From: a bacterium
Lineage (GTDB): Bacteria > Bacillota > Bacilli > Lactobacillales > Streptococcaceae
Length of the DNA stretch: 64,000 nt
NCBI GenBank assembly: GCA_905221065.1
Contig: CAJNBS010000004.1
Location: forward strand, 62,001 to 126,000
Reading direction: 5' to 3'
The translations under genes were made by a program, and so were the position numbers. The notes beneath the pieces are model-generated. The model did not search any database, was not told the origin of the DNA, and saw only the letters and a list, made by a program, of their open reading frames with translations. This document shows positions 13,936 through 23,239 of this stretch, piece after piece. The first letter of the stretch is position 1. Every line of letters begins with the position of its first letter.

Positions 13936-15639
13936 ATGACTGAATTAGATAAACGTCACCGCAGTAGCATTTATGACAGCATGGTTAAATCACCAAACCG
14001 TGCCATGCTTCGTGCGACTGGTATGACAGATAAGGACTTTGAAACACCGATTGTGGGAGTGATTTCAACTTGGGCGGAAAATACGCCATGTAACATCCAC
14101 TTGCATGATTTTGGGAAATTAGCGAAAGAAGGTGTCAAATCTGCAGGTGCTTGGCCTGTACAGTTTGGAACCATTACCGTAGCGGACGGGATTGCCATGG
14201 GGACGCCTGGTATGCGTTTCTCTTTGACATCTCGTGATATCATCGCAGACTCCATCGAGGCGGCTATGGGTGGTCACAATGTGGATGCCTTTGTTGCTAT
14301 CGGTGGCTGTGACAAGAACATGCCTGGTTCTATGATTGCCATTGCCAATATGGATATTCCAGCTATTTTCGCCTATGGTGGTACTATTGCACCGGGAAAT
14401 CTTGATGGTAAAGACATTGACTTGGTTTCTGTCTTTGAGGGAATCGGGAAATGGAACCACGGTGACATGACAGCTGAGGACGTGAAACGTCTTGAATGTA
14501 ATGCTTGCCCTGGCCCTGGTGGCTGTGGTGGTATGTATACAGCTAATACTATGGCGACTGCTATCGAAGTTCTAGGGATGAGTTTGCCAGGATCTTCATC
14601 TCACCCAGCTGAATCAGCTGATAAGAAAGAAGATATCGAAGCAGCAGGACGTGCTGTTGTTAAGATGCTGGAGCTTGGTCTTAAACCATCAGATATCTTG
14701 ACTCGTGAAGCCTTTGAAGATGCCATCACTGTAACCATGGCTCTGGGTGGTTCTACAAATGCCACTCTTCACTTGCTTGCCATTGCCCATGCGGCTAATG
14801 TTGATTTGTCACTTGAGGACTTTAATACAATCCAAGAGCGCGTACCTCACTTGGCCGACTTGAAACCATCTGGTCAGTATGTCTTCCAAGACCTCTATGA
14901 AGTCGGTGGTGTGCCTGCGGTTATGAGATATCTCTTGGCAAATGGTTTCCTTCATGGCGACCGCATCACATGTACTGGTAAGACTGTTGCTGAGAACTTG
15001 GCTGACTTTGCAGACCTCACTCCAGGTCAAAAAGTCATCATGCCACTTGAAAATCCAAAACGTGCAGATGGTCCGCTTATCATCTTGAACGGGAACCTTG
15101 CTCCTGATGGTGCGGTTGCCAAGGTATCAGGTGTTAAAGTACGCCGTCACGTTGGACCAGCTAAGGTCTTTGACTCAGAAGAAGATGCGATTCAGGCCGT
15201 TCTGACAGATGAAATTGTTGATGGCGATGTAGTTGTTGTCCGTTTCGTTGGACCTAAGGGTGGTCCTGGTATGCCTGAGATGTTGTCACTTTCATCAATG
15301 ATCGTTGGTAAAGGTCAAGGAGACAAGGTTGCCCTCTTGACGGATGGTCGTTTCTCTGGTGGTACTTATGGTTTGGTTGTTGGACATATCGCTCCTGAAG
15401 CTCAGGATGGTGGACCGATTGCCTACCTTCGTACAGGTGATATCGTTACGGTTGACCAAGATACCAAAGAAATTTCCATGGCCGTATCGGATGAAGAACT
15501 TGAAAAACGTAAGGCGGAAACAACCTTGCCACCACTTTACAGCCGTGGTGTCCTTGGTAAATATGCCCACATCGTATCATCTGCTTCACGCGGAGCCGTG
15601 ACAGACTTCTGGAATATGGATAAGTCAGGTAAAAAATAA
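13936..15639 (+). CDS. ilvD: Dihydroxy-acid dehydratase
   Basis: Iron-sulfur enzyme of branched-chain amino acid synthesis, converting 2,3-dihydroxy-isovalerate or -methylvalerate to the 2-oxo acids, 567 aa. Cluster and metal ligands are visible: the N-terminal [22 protein letters not shown], and [18 protein letters not shown]. The C-terminal [14 protein letters not shown] and [12 protein letters not shown] are also family hallmarks. The -10 TGCTATAAT precedes a GGGAGG SD. No T-box leader is seen. It stands apart from other ilv genes, as in pneumococcus. Confidence 0.96.
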   Translation: MTELDKRHRSSIYDSMVKSPNRAMLRATGMTDKDFETPIVGVISTWAENTPCNIHLHDFGKLAKEGVKSAGAWPVQFGTITVADGIAMGTPGMRFSLTSRDIIADSIEAAMGGHNVDAFVAIGGCDKNMPGSMIAIANMDIPAIFAYGGTIAPGNLDGKDIDLVSVFEGIGKWNHGDMTAEDVKRLECNACPGPGGCGGMYTANTMATAIEVLGMSLPGSSSHPAESADKKEDIEAAGRAVVKMLELGLKPSDILTREAFEDAITVTMALGGSTNATLHLLAIAHAANVDLSLEDFNTIQERVPHLADLKPSGQYVFQDLYEVGGVPAVMRYLLANGFLHGDRITCTGKTVAENLADFADLTPGQKVIMPLENPKRADGPLIILNGNLAPDGAVAKVSGVKVRRHVGPAKVFDSEEDAIQAVLTDEIVDGDVVVVRFVGPKGGPGMPEMLSLSSMIVGKGQGDKVALLTDGRFSGGTYGLVVGHIAPEAQDGGPIAYLRTGDIVTVDQDTKEISMAVSDEELEKRKAETTLPPLYSRGVLGKYAHIVSSASRGAVTDFWNMDKSGKK

Positions 15640-15643
15640 ACTC

Positions 15644-15748
15644 ATACTCTTCGAAAATCAAATTCAAACCACGTCAACGTCGCCTTGCCGTACTCAAGTA
15701 CAGCCTGCGGCTAGTTTCCTAGTTTGCTCTTTGATTTTCATTGAGTAT
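15644..15748 (+). repeat. RUP element, copy 3
   Basis: ATACTCTTCGAAAATCAAAT to TTTTCATTGAGTAT, 105 bp, the shortest copy here, with ACGTCGCCTTGCCGTA in the middle. It begins 4 bp after the ilvD stop. Confidence 0.9.
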
Positions 15749-15750
15749 CA

Positions 15751-15781
15751 AAAAGCAAGCCATCTTCGGCTTGCTTCTTTT
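15751..15781. terminator. Bidirectional terminator between ilvD and the converging gene
   Basis: AAGCAAGCC (15753-15761), loop ATCTTC, GGCTTGCTT (15768-15776), then CTTTTT; As precede the stem, so both strands can be served. Confidence 0.88.
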
Positions 15782-15805
15782 TATCTTCAAAAGTGATTTG
15801 CCTGC

Positions 15806-16147
15806 TTAACGAGGCGGTAGTCCAAGGGCAATACGGCCGTAGCGACTGATTCGTGTGATTTTCCAAGCAGGCGACCAGGTAACTTCAACCTTGACATCTT
15901 CGATACCCTCGATTTGTTTCAGACCTGCCACGATTTCGATAGGCAGGCTTTCGGCACAATCGCAGGCTGTGTCAGTGAAGGTCATGACAATCTTGCAGAG
16001 CCCCGTTTCATCCAGATTGATTTCATAAATCAGCCCTAGATTGTACACATCCAATTCCACATCTGTATCAAAAACCTTCTCTAGTTTTTCGATAATTTGG
16101 TCTTGCAAGGCCAAAGCGCGGTCATTGATTTTGATATCGTCTCTCAT
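15806..16147 (-). CDS. MIP18/SufT-like metal-sulfur cluster assembly factor (DUF59)
   Basis: Small cytoplasmic protein, 113 aa, of the MIP18/PaaD/SufT group that helps deliver Fe-S clusters. Core features are the helix IEKLEKVFDTDVELDVYNLGLIYEI, the strand ICKIVMTFTDTACDCAESLP and KVEVTWSPAWKITRIS. The conserved cysteine region is CDCAESLP rather than the common CP motif. Its neighbour ilvD encodes an Fe-S enzyme, which fits functionally, but the genes converge and are not an operon. The start ATG is at the gene edge, with SD GGAGGG upstream. Confidence 0.82.
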   Translation of the reverse strand: MRDDIKINDRALALQDQIIEKLEKVFDTDVELDVYNLGLIYEINLDETGLCKIVMTFTDTACDCAESLPIEIVAGLKQIEGIEDVKVEVTWSPAWKITRISRYGRIALGLPPR

Positions 16148-16280
16148 AACAGTCCCTCCACGTGATAAATATCCTCTATTTTCTCATAATTCTGACAATT
16201 TGGCAAGTTTTTGATGAATTTTCTGAAAAATATGTTAAAATATGTTAAAATGAAGAAAATACTCAATCAAGGGGAAGTCT

Positions 16281-17132
16281 ATGGAGCAGATTGGAAAAGT
16301 CTTTAGACAATTACGAGAGTCAAGAAATATCTCGCTAAGACAAGCAACTGGGGGACAATTTTCTCCGTCCATGTTGTCTCGTTTTGAAACAGGTCAGAGT
16401 GAGCTTTCGGTGGAAAAGTTTCTATTTGCCCTAGAAAATATATCTGCCAGTGTGGAGGAAATCCTCTTTCTAGCTAGAGGTTTTCAGTATGATACTGATT
16501 CTGAGTTGAGAAAAGAAATCCTAGATGTCTTGGACCTAAAGAATATAGCACCTCTTGAAGACCTGTATCGCAAGGAATATCAAAAGCATGCCCATTCTCA
16601 AAACAAGCAGAAACATATTCTAAATGCCATTATTATCAAGTCTTATATGAAGAGCATGGATGAAACGGTAGAGTTAACAGCAGAGGAAGGGAAAGTCCTT
16701 CATGACTACTTGTTTTCTACCGAGATTTGGGGAATCTATGAACTCAATTTGTTCTCAGTCAGTTCCCCCTTTTTATCTATTTCTCTTTTTACTAGATATG
16801 TACGAGAAATGGTCCGAAAATCTGATTTTCTAATGGAAATGTCTGGTAATCGAAACCTTTTTCACACTATGCTATTGAATGGTTTTTTAGCCAGCATTGA
16901 GTGTGAAGAATTCACCAATGCCTCTTATTTTAAACGTGTCATCAAAGAGCATTTCTACAAGGAAAATGAGACCTATTTCCGAATTGTCTATTTGTGGGCG
17001 GAAGGTCTTCTTGATAGCAAGCAGGGCAGAGTCAAGGAAGGTCAGAAAAAGATGGAAGATGCTGTCCGTATTTTTGAGATGCTTGGTTGTCACAAATCTG
17101 CCGAATACTACAGAAAAACGACCGATTGTTGA
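16281..17132 (+). CDS. Rgg/GadR/MutR family transcriptional regulator
   Basis: Cytoplasmic regulator of 283 aa. An XRE helix-turn-helix at about 5-60 (ISLRQATGGQFSPSMLSRFETGQSELS) is followed by a long all-helical C-terminal region (about 70-283) like the peptide-binding repeat domain of Rgg proteins. The upstream region contains a direct repeat (TATGTTAAAA twice, near 16231-16252) that includes -10-like sequences. Rgg regulators often sense a small hydrophobic peptide encoded next door; I found no convincing one here, so it may be an orphan. It probably controls the following MFS gene (inference from adjacency). Confidence 0.85.
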   Translation: MEQIGKVFRQLRESRNISLRQATGGQFSPSMLSRFETGQSELSVEKFLFALENISASVEEILFLARGFQYDTDSELRKEILDVLDLKNIAPLEDLYRKEYQKHAHSQNKQKHILNAIIIKSYMKSMDETVELTAEEGKVLHDYLFSTEIWGIYELNLFSVSSPFLSISLFTRYVREMVRKSDFLMEMSGNRNLFHTMLLNGFLASIECEEFTNASYFKRVIKEHFYKENETYFRIVYLWAEGLLDSKQGRVKEGQKKMEDAVRIFEMLGCHKSAEYYRKTTDC

Positions 17133-17329
17133 ATATTTGCAAACTAAGAAAAGAATTTGAAATTTTAAGCGATAAAACTCTTGCCCTCTCTCAGGTCATT
17201 ACAAAAGTTCTATCGTTTTTTTGCTTATTTTGTGTGTTGCATATATTCAAAAGTTTTCCCTTTCAATTTCTAAGTGCTATACTGTAGTCATACTTCATAT
17301 AGGAATTATAACAAGAAGGGAGATTACCT

Positions 17330-18577
17330 ATGAACCTATTGTTTAGAAATCAAGCTTATCGACTCTTGACTTTGTCACGCTTCTTCAATGCTTTTGGTGC
17401 TTCAATTTTTAACCTAGTATTTATCGTTTATGCATCGACCTTGCCACAAGCCTCTTTTGCGGTTGCTATGGCCAATATTATCATGATTCTTCCGACTTTC
17501 TTTACAGTTTTTGTAGGGATTCGGGCAGATTATACGAGGGACAAGGTCAAATGGATGGTCTATAGCGGTTTGTTTCAGGCGGTTTTATTTTTTCTGGCAG
17601 CCCTAGTTGTTCAGCAAGCTAGTCTTTTTGCCTTTTCTAGCCTGTGTTTAATCAATGTCATCAGTGATGTGATCAGTGATTTTGCAGGTGGCTTGCGCAT
17701 GCCTCTTATTAAGGAAAAAGTAGCTGAAGATGATCTGATGGAGGCTTATTCTTTTTCCCAGTTCATCAACTATATTTCAGCTATTGGTGGTCAAGCTTTT
17801 GGAGTATGGCTCTTAGGTCTATCGGTCAATAATTTTTCTCTCGTTGCGGGAATCAATGCCTGTTTTTTCCTCGTATCAGCCGTGATCCTCTTTTTAGGAA
17901 AAAGCAAATTGAGTCTGTCAATGTCATCTGCTGATGGTGAAAACCTAAAAAATGAGAAGCTTTCTATCAAAGACCAGTTCCTAACAATTTACCGAAATTT
18001 ACGTCTCGTTTTTCTTAAAGGTGGACAGAAAAACTTTGGTTTTATGCTCTTTGCAGTCTTGCTTATCAATGCCTTGGGTGGCGCTTTAGGAAGCATCTAT
18101 AACATCTTCTTTTTGAGCCATTCTCTTTTGGACTTTTCTTACACAGAGGCATTATTTATTAGTCAATTCTGTGCTTTGTTAGCAATCATCATCAGTAGCC
18201 TTACGGGCAATGATTATTTTGGGAAGCAGTCCTTGCCTAGATTGATGATGTGGGTGACCGTAGGACTCAGTCTAGTTGGTCTAGCTAATTTATTCAATCA
18301 AGTCGTACTTGGTTTACTATTTCTCTGTTCAACTCTGTATGTGTCTGGTAAAGTTCAACCAAAGATTAGTGCCATGCTCCTGAAAAATCTAGCTCCAGAG
18401 GTTCTAGCTCGTACCAGTAATTTTTTAGGTTTATTGTTTACCTTATCCATACCTGTGGGAACAGCTTGTTTTTCACTTGTAGCTGTATGGAATATACAGT
18501 TGACTTGGATGCTATTTGTTGGTCTCTCCTTGATAGCTATTCTTTTGACAGTTATTAATCTCAAAAATGATATCTAA
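17330..18577 (+). CDS. MFS transporter
   Basis: Integral membrane transporter of 415 aa with about 12 hydrophobic helices in two halves separated by a cytoplasmic loop near residues 190-225. The loop after helix 2 (GIRADYTRDKVKWM) is the major-facilitator motif A region. It resembles the macrolide-efflux-like group of the family. The SD AAGGGAG precedes ATG 17330, and a -10 TATACT lies near 17278. Its stop codon's last base is the first base of a RUP element, so the 3' end abuts the repeat. The substrate is unknown. Confidence 0.82.
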   Translation: MNLLFRNQAYRLLTLSRFFNAFGASIFNLVFIVYASTLPQASFAVAMANIIMILPTFFTVFVGIRADYTRDKVKWMVYSGLFQAVLFFLAALVVQQASLFAFSSLCLINVISDVISDFAGGLRMPLIKEKVAEDDLMEAYSFSQFINYISAIGGQAFGVWLLGLSVNNFSLVAGINACFFLVSAVILFLGKSKLSLSMSSADGENLKNEKLSIKDQFLTIYRNLRLVFLKGGQKNFGFMLFAVLLINALGGALGSIYNIFFLSHSLLDFSYTEALFISQFCALLAIIISSLTGNDYFGKQSLPRLMMWVTVGLSLVGLANLFNQVVLGLLFLCSTLYVSGKVQPKISAMLLKNLAPEVLARTSNFLGLLFTLSIPVGTACFSLVAVWNIQLTWMLFVGLSLIAILLTVINLKNDI

Positions 18578-18726
18578 TACTCTTCGAAAATCTCTTCAAA
18601 CCACGTCAGCGTCGCCTTGCCGTAGTACGGTTACTGACTTCGTCAGTTCTATCCACAACCTCAAAACAGTGTTTTGAGCAACCTGCGGCTAGTTTCCTAG
18701 TTTGCTCTTTGATTTTCATTGAGTAT
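18577..18726 (+). repeat. RUP element, copy 4 (long form)
   Basis: ATACTCTTCGAAAATCTC to TTTTCATTGAGTAT, 150 bp. The extra length is a middle block with TACTGACTTCGTCAGTTC, an inverted-repeat segment, shared with copy 5. Confidence 0.9.
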
Positions 18727-18806
18727 AAATCCTAATTTTTTTTCTTACTGTTTTAATCCCTCTATTTATGGTAAAATAAGACTATTAAGTTTAAAGAGGA
18801 TTCCCT

Positions 18807-20087
18807 ATGAAATTACAAAAACCAAAAGGAACGCAGGATATCTTACCTGCTGAATCTGCCAAATGGCAGTACGTTGAGGGCTTTGCCCGTGAGATTTTCA
18901 AGCGCTATAACTATGCAGAAGTGCGCACGCCTATTTTTGAGCATTACGAGGTTATCAGCCGTTCTGTCGGAGATACAACGGATATCGTGACTAAGGAAAT
19001 GTATGATTTCTATGACAAGGGTGACCGTCATATTACCCTTCGTCCAGAAGGAACTGCGCCCGTTGTCCGTTCTTATGTGGAAAATAAACTCTTCGCCCCA
19101 GAAGTGCAAAAGCCAAGTAAGTTCTATTACATGGGCCCTATGTTCCGCTATGAGCGTCCGCAGGCAGGTCGTTTGCGTCAGTTCCACCAGATTGGTGTTG
19201 AGTGCTTTGGCTCTAGCAATCCAGCTACTGATGTGGAAACAATCGCTATGGCAGCTCATTTCTTGAAAGAAATCGGCATCCAAGGTGTCAAACTACACCT
19301 CAACACGCTTGGAAATCCTGAGAGCCGTGCGGCCTACCGTCAAGCCTTGATTGACTATTTGACACCGCTTAAGGAGACCTTGTCTAAGGATAGCCAACGT
19401 CGCTTGGAGAAAAATCCTCTCCGTGTCTTGGACTCTAAGGAAAAAGAAGACAAGGTGGCAGTGGAGAATGCACCGTCTATCTTGGATTTCCTTGATGAAG
19501 AAAGCCAAGCTCATTTTGATGCTGTGCGTCAGATGTTGGAAAATCTTGGAGTAGACTATATCATCGATACTAATATGGTGCGTGGTCTGGACTACTATAA
19601 CCACACCATTTTTGAGTTCATTACTGAGATTGAGGGCAATGACTTGACAGTCTGTGCGGGTGGTCGCTATGATGGTTTGGTTGCTTACTTTGGTGGTCCT
19701 GAGACTGCTGGCTTTGGTTTTGGACTTGGTGTAGAGCGCCTGCTTCTCATTCTTGAAAAGCAAGGTGTGGCCCTCCCTATCGAAAATGCCCTAGATGTCT
19801 ATATCGCGGTCTTGGGTGAAGGAGCAAATGTCAAGGCCTTGGAGTTGGTACAAGCCCTTCGCCAACAAGGATTTAAAGCAGAGCGTGATTACCTCAACCG
19901 TAAGCTCAAAGCTCAGTTCAAGTCAGCCGATGTCTTTGCGGCTAAGACCCTCATCACTCTAGGTGAGAGCGAAGTCGAAAGCGGACAAGTGACGGTCAAG
20001 AACAACCAAACCCGAGAAGAAGTGCAAGTATCACTTGAGGCAATCAGCCAAAACTTCTCAGAAATCTTTGAAAAACTAGGATTTTAA
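18807..20087 (+). CDS. hisS: Histidyl-tRNA synthetase
   Basis: Class II aminoacyl-tRNA synthetase, 426 aa. Motif 2 is [21 protein letters not shown], the histidine-binding strands are [10 protein letters not shown] and CAGGRYDGL, and motif 3 is [13 protein letters not shown]. The C-terminal anticodon-binding domain spans about 330-426. The SD AGAGGA precedes the ATG, with a TATGGTAAAATA extended -10 upstream. No T-box leader is present. Confidence 0.96.
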   Translation: MKLQKPKGTQDILPAESAKWQYVEGFAREIFKRYNYAEVRTPIFEHYEVISRSVGDTTDIVTKEMYDFYDKGDRHITLRPEGTAPVVRSYVENKLFAPEVQKPSKFYYMGPMFRYERPQAGRLRQFHQIGVECFGSSNPATDVETIAMAAHFLKEIGIQGVKLHLNTLGNPESRAAYRQALIDYLTPLKETLSKDSQRRLEKNPLRVLDSKEKEDKVAVENAPSILDFLDEESQAHFDAVRQMLENLGVDYIIDTNMVRGLDYYNHTIFEFITEIEGNDLTVCAGGRYDGLVAYFGGPETAGFGFGLGVERLLLILEKQGVALPIENALDVYIAVLGEGANVKALELVQALRQQGFKAERDYLNRKLKAQFKSADVFAAKTLITLGESEVESGQVTVKNNQTREEVQVSLEAISQNFSEIFEKLGF

Positions 20088-20099
20088 TAACAGATAAAC

Positions 20100-20130
20100 T
20101 GGTCAGGATTTTATCCCTGACCTTTTTCTT
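20100..20130 (+). terminator. Terminator after hisS
   Basis: GGTCAGG (20101-20107) pairs with CCTGACC (20116-20122), followed by TTTTTC. Confidence 0.85.
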
Positions 20131-20154
20131 TTGCAAAATGACAAAAATCATAAA

Positions 20155-20182
20155 CTTTTTGACAAATATGCTTGTCAAAAAG
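20155..20182. promoter_or_regulatory. Perfect 11-bp inverted repeat, candidate operator
   Basis: CTTTTTGACAA (20155-20165), 6-bp spacer, TTGTCAAAAAG (20172-20182). The right arm contains the -35 box of the promoter at 20172-20200. A repressor bound here would block transcription. The best candidate is the XRE protein encoded at 20556 in the same operon. Confidence 0.7.
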
Positions 20183-20200
20183 AAAAAGATGTGTTACAAT
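20172..20200 (+). promoter_or_regulatory. Promoter of the XRE/ABC/CPBP operon
   Basis: TTGTCA 20172-20177, 17-bp spacer, TACAAT 20195-20200. Confidence 0.75.
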
Positions 20201-20231
20201 GTAAGCAAGTTAAGAAATAGGAGGGAGCCAC

Positions 20232-20546
20232 ATGTGGGTATGGATTTTGTTTCCTTTTCTCGTCTTGATTTATATGAGTCAATCTAAGAAAATCAAGCGG
20301 TTAGAGAAGAGGTTAAAGGTAATCGAAAGAAAAGAGAAAGGAAATATAGAAATGTCAAGATTATTAAAAGAATTGATTGGAAAAAACCCAACAATCGTTG
20401 GAGAATTATTTGGAACAAATAATTGGGAAGTTGTGGATGTTGATGAGGAATGGGTAAAGCTACGACGTGTAGATAATACGGGAAAAGAAAAATTCAAACT
20501 ACAACGCATTGAGGACATCCAAACCGTTGAATTTGACGGAAAGTAG
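20232..20546 (+). CDS. Small membrane-anchored coiled-coil protein, unknown function
   Basis: First gene of the operon, 104 aa. An N-terminal transmembrane segment (WVWILFPFLVLIYM, about 2-15) is followed by a highly charged helical stretch (SKKIKRLEKRLKVIERKEKG, about 17-36) and a small beta-rich end (TNNWEVVDVDEEWVKLRRV). I do not recognise a named domain. The SD GGAGGGAG precedes ATG 20232. It lies 9 nt before the XRE start, so the two are co-translated. A membrane tether or sensor for the regulator is a possible but untested role. Confidence 0.65.
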   Translation: MWVWILFPFLVLIYMSQSKKIKRLEKRLKVIERKEKGNIEMSRLLKELIGKNPTIVGELFGTNNWEVVDVDEEWVKLRRVDNTGKEKFKLQRIEDIQTVEFDGK

Positions 20547-20555
20547 GTGTGTAAC

Positions 20556-20762
20556 ATGCAACTAAAAAATCGTCTAAAAGAGCTGCGGGCTCGCGATGGC
20601 CTCAATCAAACCGAACTAGCCAAGCTAGCAGAGGTTTCCAGACAGACCATTAGCCTATTAGAACGGGACGAATACACCCCGTCCGTTGTGATTGCCTTGA
20701 AAATATCTCAGATTTTCAACGAAACAGTCGAATCGGTATTTCGCTTGGAGGAGGATGAGTGA
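20556..20762 (+). CDS. Short XRE-family HTH regulator
   Basis: A 68-aa protein consisting almost only of an HTH_XRE domain: RLKELRARDGLNQTELAKLA, then VSRQTISLLERDEYTPSVV with the recognition helix. The SD-like GGAAAGTAGG lies close to ATG 20556. Such minimal repressors control adjacent membrane or transport operons in Firmicutes. Its likely operator is the inverted repeat at 20155-20182. The stop overlaps the next gene (TGATG). Confidence 0.88.
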   Translation: MQLKNRLKELRARDGLNQTELAKLAEVSRQTISLLERDEYTPSVVIALKISQIFNETVESVFRLEEDE

Positions 20763-20944
20763 TGAACATGTATAGAGTGGTTTATTATGTGGTTGCCATA
20801 GCTTTATTAGTCAGCCTGTGTTTACTAATTGGAACAAATCTAGGATGGTTTGATCTCTATTACAGCGACCAATTTATTTGGGCCTACTTTGCCCTTATCC
20901 CAGTCGTTGACTGGATTGAAAAGAAAGCAAAGCAAACAATCTAG
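20762..20944 (+). CDS. Small two-helix membrane protein, unknown function
   Basis: A 60-aa protein with two hydrophobic helices (VVYYVVAIALLVSLCLLIG and FIWAYFALIPVVDWI) and a basic C-terminus. ATG 20762 overlaps the regulator stop by one base; a GTG at 20759 is an alternative. The family is not recognised. In comparable operons such small proteins accompany a DUF3169-like protein and an ABC exporter. Confidence 0.65.
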   Translation: MNMYRVVYYVVAIALLVSLCLLIGTNLGWFDLYYSDQFIWAYFALIPVVDWIEKKAKQTI

Positions 20945-20966
20945 CAAGTGAAAAAGGAGAATGAAT

Positions 20967-21704
20967 ATGAAAAAGAAACGTGGATTGTTATTATTTTTGA
21001 TGTCTATTGTCTTGGGAGTTTTTTTGGCCATATTTGTAGGGATGTTTAAGGCGCTTGCTGAATCTCACGGAATTATGTTAGATGTAAAAATCTTGATACC
21101 ATGGCTATCAGCTATTTGTTTACTATTAGGTTTCGTTGGCATTGTTTTGACGTTCAATTTCTCAAAGAAAAGCAGAAAATTTCACTCCTTGTATCAAGAG
21201 GAAATGGATGATGATCTGAATGAAACCTATTATGTGCAGATGTATCGGAATCTTGAGTTTGGGACCATTACTTTTAATATTACAGGCGTAGCGATTGTAT
21301 TGGCTCTCTTCATTTCAGGAAGCGAAGTAATTGTACTCGATGTAAATCGTATAACATTTTCCCTTTCCTTTTTGGAATTAGTGATGTATTCACACAGCCA
21401 AAAATATCTTTTTAAAACCATTGCGATTGTTCGTCAGCTTGATTTGGCATTTTTCTCTACACCAAAGGATATCTTAGAGCATTTCGATTCTTACGATGAA
21501 GGGGAGCGCAAGGCTAATTTGGAACAGAGTTTTCGGATTTTATTCCAATTAAATCAGTATGTCTTACCAGCCTTATATATTTTTCTTTTTTTCATTTCTG
21601 TCCTGACAGGAGAGATTCAGTTACTAGCTTTCTTGCTTGTCGGAGCAATCCATGTTTATATCAATGTGATGCAGTTACCTATGGTGAAACGTTATTTCAA
21701 ATAA
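20967..21704 (+). CDS. DUF3169-like multi-pass membrane protein
   Basis: Membrane protein of 245 aa with about six hydrophobic segments: two at the N-terminus (about 6-30 and 45-66), a cytosolic stretch (KKSRKFHSLYQEEMDDDLNETYY), two in the middle and two at the C-terminus. It resembles DUF3169 proteins of streptococci and bacilli. SD AAGGAGA at 20954-20960 is adjacent to ATG 20961 and well spaced for ATG 20967, so the latter is preferred. The biochemical role is unknown. Confidence 0.68.
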   Translation: MKKKRGLLLFLMSIVLGVFLAIFVGMFKALAESHGIMLDVKILIPWLSAICLLLGFVGIVLTFNFSKKSRKFHSLYQEEMDDDLNETYYVQMYRNLEFGTITFNITGVAIVLALFISGSEVIVLDVNRITFSLSFLELVMYSHSQKYLFKTIAIVRQLDLAFFSTPKDILEHFDSYDEGERKANLEQSFRILFQLNQYVLPALYIFLFFISVLTGEIQLLAFLLVGAIHVYINVMQLPMVKRYFK

Positions 21705-21714
21705 AGGAGTTTCT

Positions 21715-22539
21715 ATGATTCGTGTTGAAAATGTAAGCAAAAGTTTTGGGAGCAAAAAAGCTCTTCATCAGATTTCTTTTGAGATTAAGGAGGGTGAAAT
21801 CTTTGGTTTTCTTGGCCCTTCTGGCTCAGGTAAAACAACCATGATAAACGTCTTGACAGGTCAGTTGGCTGCAGATCAAGGTAAAACAGTTTTGTTAGGC
21901 AAGAATTCTCAAGATTTAACCTCAAATGATTTGGAACAAATTGGTATTGTTAGTGATGGTAGTGGTTTTTATGAAAAGATGAGTCTTTACAAAAATCTTC
22001 TCATCTATGCTAAGTTATATGGCCTCAAGGCAGATAGAGTAAATCAGGTGCTCCAACAGGTTGGATTGGCAGATGCTAAAGATATTATCGCAGAAAAGTT
22101 ATCTACAGGAATGAAACAACGAATGTTCTTGGCTCGTGCCCTTCTGAATGCTCCTAAGATTCTCTTTCTAGATGAGCCAACCAGCGGCTTAGATCCTACA
22201 ACATCTAAGATGATTCATACCCTACTTCAAGAATTAAAGCAGGCGGGGACAACTATCTTTTTGACAACGCATGATATGAATGAGGCAACTCTGCTTTGTG
22301 ATCGCTTATCTCTTTTGAATAAGGGTAACCTAATAGAGTATGGAAGTCCGCAAGACATTATCCAGAAGTATCATGTGGATAAGAAAGTACATGTGGTTTA
22401 TAATGATGGACGAGAACAGATAGTTCCATTTGAAGAATTGCCACATTTAGACACGACAGATTTGATGGTGGTTCACTCTTGTGAGCCGACTTTAGAAGAA
22501 ATCTTTATCAGATTGACAGGAGAAAAGTTAGATGTTTAG
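21715..22539 (+). CDS. ABC transporter ATP-binding protein
   Basis: Cytoplasmic ATPase subunit, 274 aa. Walker A is GPSGSGKTT, the signature is LSTGMKQRMFLARAL, Walker B is ILFLDEPTSGLDP, and the H-loop is LTTHDMNEA. The C-terminal extension and single-domain layout match BcrA/CcmA-like exporters of antimicrobial peptides. It overlaps the permease gene by 8 nt. SD AAAGGAG precedes the ATG. Confidence 0.92.
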   Translation: MIRVENVSKSFGSKKALHQISFEIKEGEIFGFLGPSGSGKTTMINVLTGQLAADQGKTVLLGKNSQDLTSNDLEQIGIVSDGSGFYEKMSLYKNLLIYAKLYGLKADRVNQVLQQVGLADAKDIIAEKLSTGMKQRMFLARALLNAPKILFLDEPTSGLDPTTSKMIHTLLQELKQAGTTIFLTTHDMNEATLLCDRLSLLNKGNLIEYGSPQDIIQKYHVDKKVHVVYNDGREQIVPFEELPHLDTTDLMVVHSCEPTLEEIFIRLTGEKLDV

Positions 22540-23230
22540 AAAATTAAATGCCCTACTATGGTTAAGATTACAAGTTCTTATCAGCAATTCAACTTTGTTG
22601 GCGACTCTATTGTTGCCTTTTGGACTGGCTGTTCTATATAATGAGTTCTTAAACAAGAGTGGAGAATTGAGTACGTATTTCCTTTCTATGAGTTTGACGA
22701 TGGTCTTGAGCATGGGAAGTGGTTATATGGTATCGATTATGATGGCAGAAGATAAGGAAAAACGCAATCTTAAATCACTCATCCTAAGTGGTGTGACAGC
22801 AACAGAATATACTCTTAGTATGCTTGTTCTCCCTATTCTGATAATGTTGCTTGCTATGATTGTACTTCCCATCTATCTTAAAGTAGATGTATCTGGTTAT
22901 TTATTTGCCTATGCTATCTATTTGCTCCTAGCAACTATTTGTATTATTTTTCTCAACCTTCTAATCGGTGCGGTATCAGATACTCAGTCTAAAGCGCAAG
23001 TCTATAGTTTCTTTCCTGTGTTAATCGTATCTTTTTTACCTATGATTGCTCTTCAAAATGATACGGCTCAGAAAGTGTTAGATTACTCGTTCGTCGGTCC
23101 TATTGTAAATCTTTTAAATAAAAAAGGTGGAGAAATATCTTTTTCTAACATCGGTATGTTACTTGCTTGGGTACTTGCGTTAGGAATAGCAAACCTCTTT
23201 GTATTGAAAAATAGCTATAAAGCAAGATAG
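22532..23230 (+). CDS. ABC transporter permease
   Basis: Integral membrane subunit of 232 aa with six predicted helices, ABC-2 type, pairing with the ATPase encoded at 21715. The loop MMAEDKEKRNLKSLILSGVT is the cytoplasmic coupling helix region typical of ABC-2 exporters. The ATG lies inside the last codons of the ATPase gene, so translation is coupled. Lipid or peptide export or self-protection is the family expectation; no substrate can be read from the sequence. Confidence 0.82.
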   Translation: MFRKLNALLWLRLQVLISNSTLLATLLLPFGLAVLYNEFLNKSGELSTYFLSMSLTMVLSMGSGYMVSIMMAEDKEKRNLKSLILSGVTATEYTLSMLVLPILIMLLAMIVLPIYLKVDVSGYLFAYAIYLLLATICIIFLNLLIGAVSDTQSKAQVYSFFPVLIVSFLPMIALQNDTAQKVLDYSFVGPIVNLLNKKGGEISFSNIGMLLAWVLALGIANLFVLKNSYKAR

Positions 23231-23239
23231 GAGTCTTTT

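Noticed and set aside
17087-17287. A 66-aa hydrophobic frame after the Rgg gene, considered as a signalling peptide
   Set aside because: It starts inside the regulator in another frame, lacks an SD, and is too long for an Rgg-type peptide.
19293-19763. A 156-aa minus-strand frame inside hisS
   Set aside because: Fully antisense to a conserved synthetase; no start signals.
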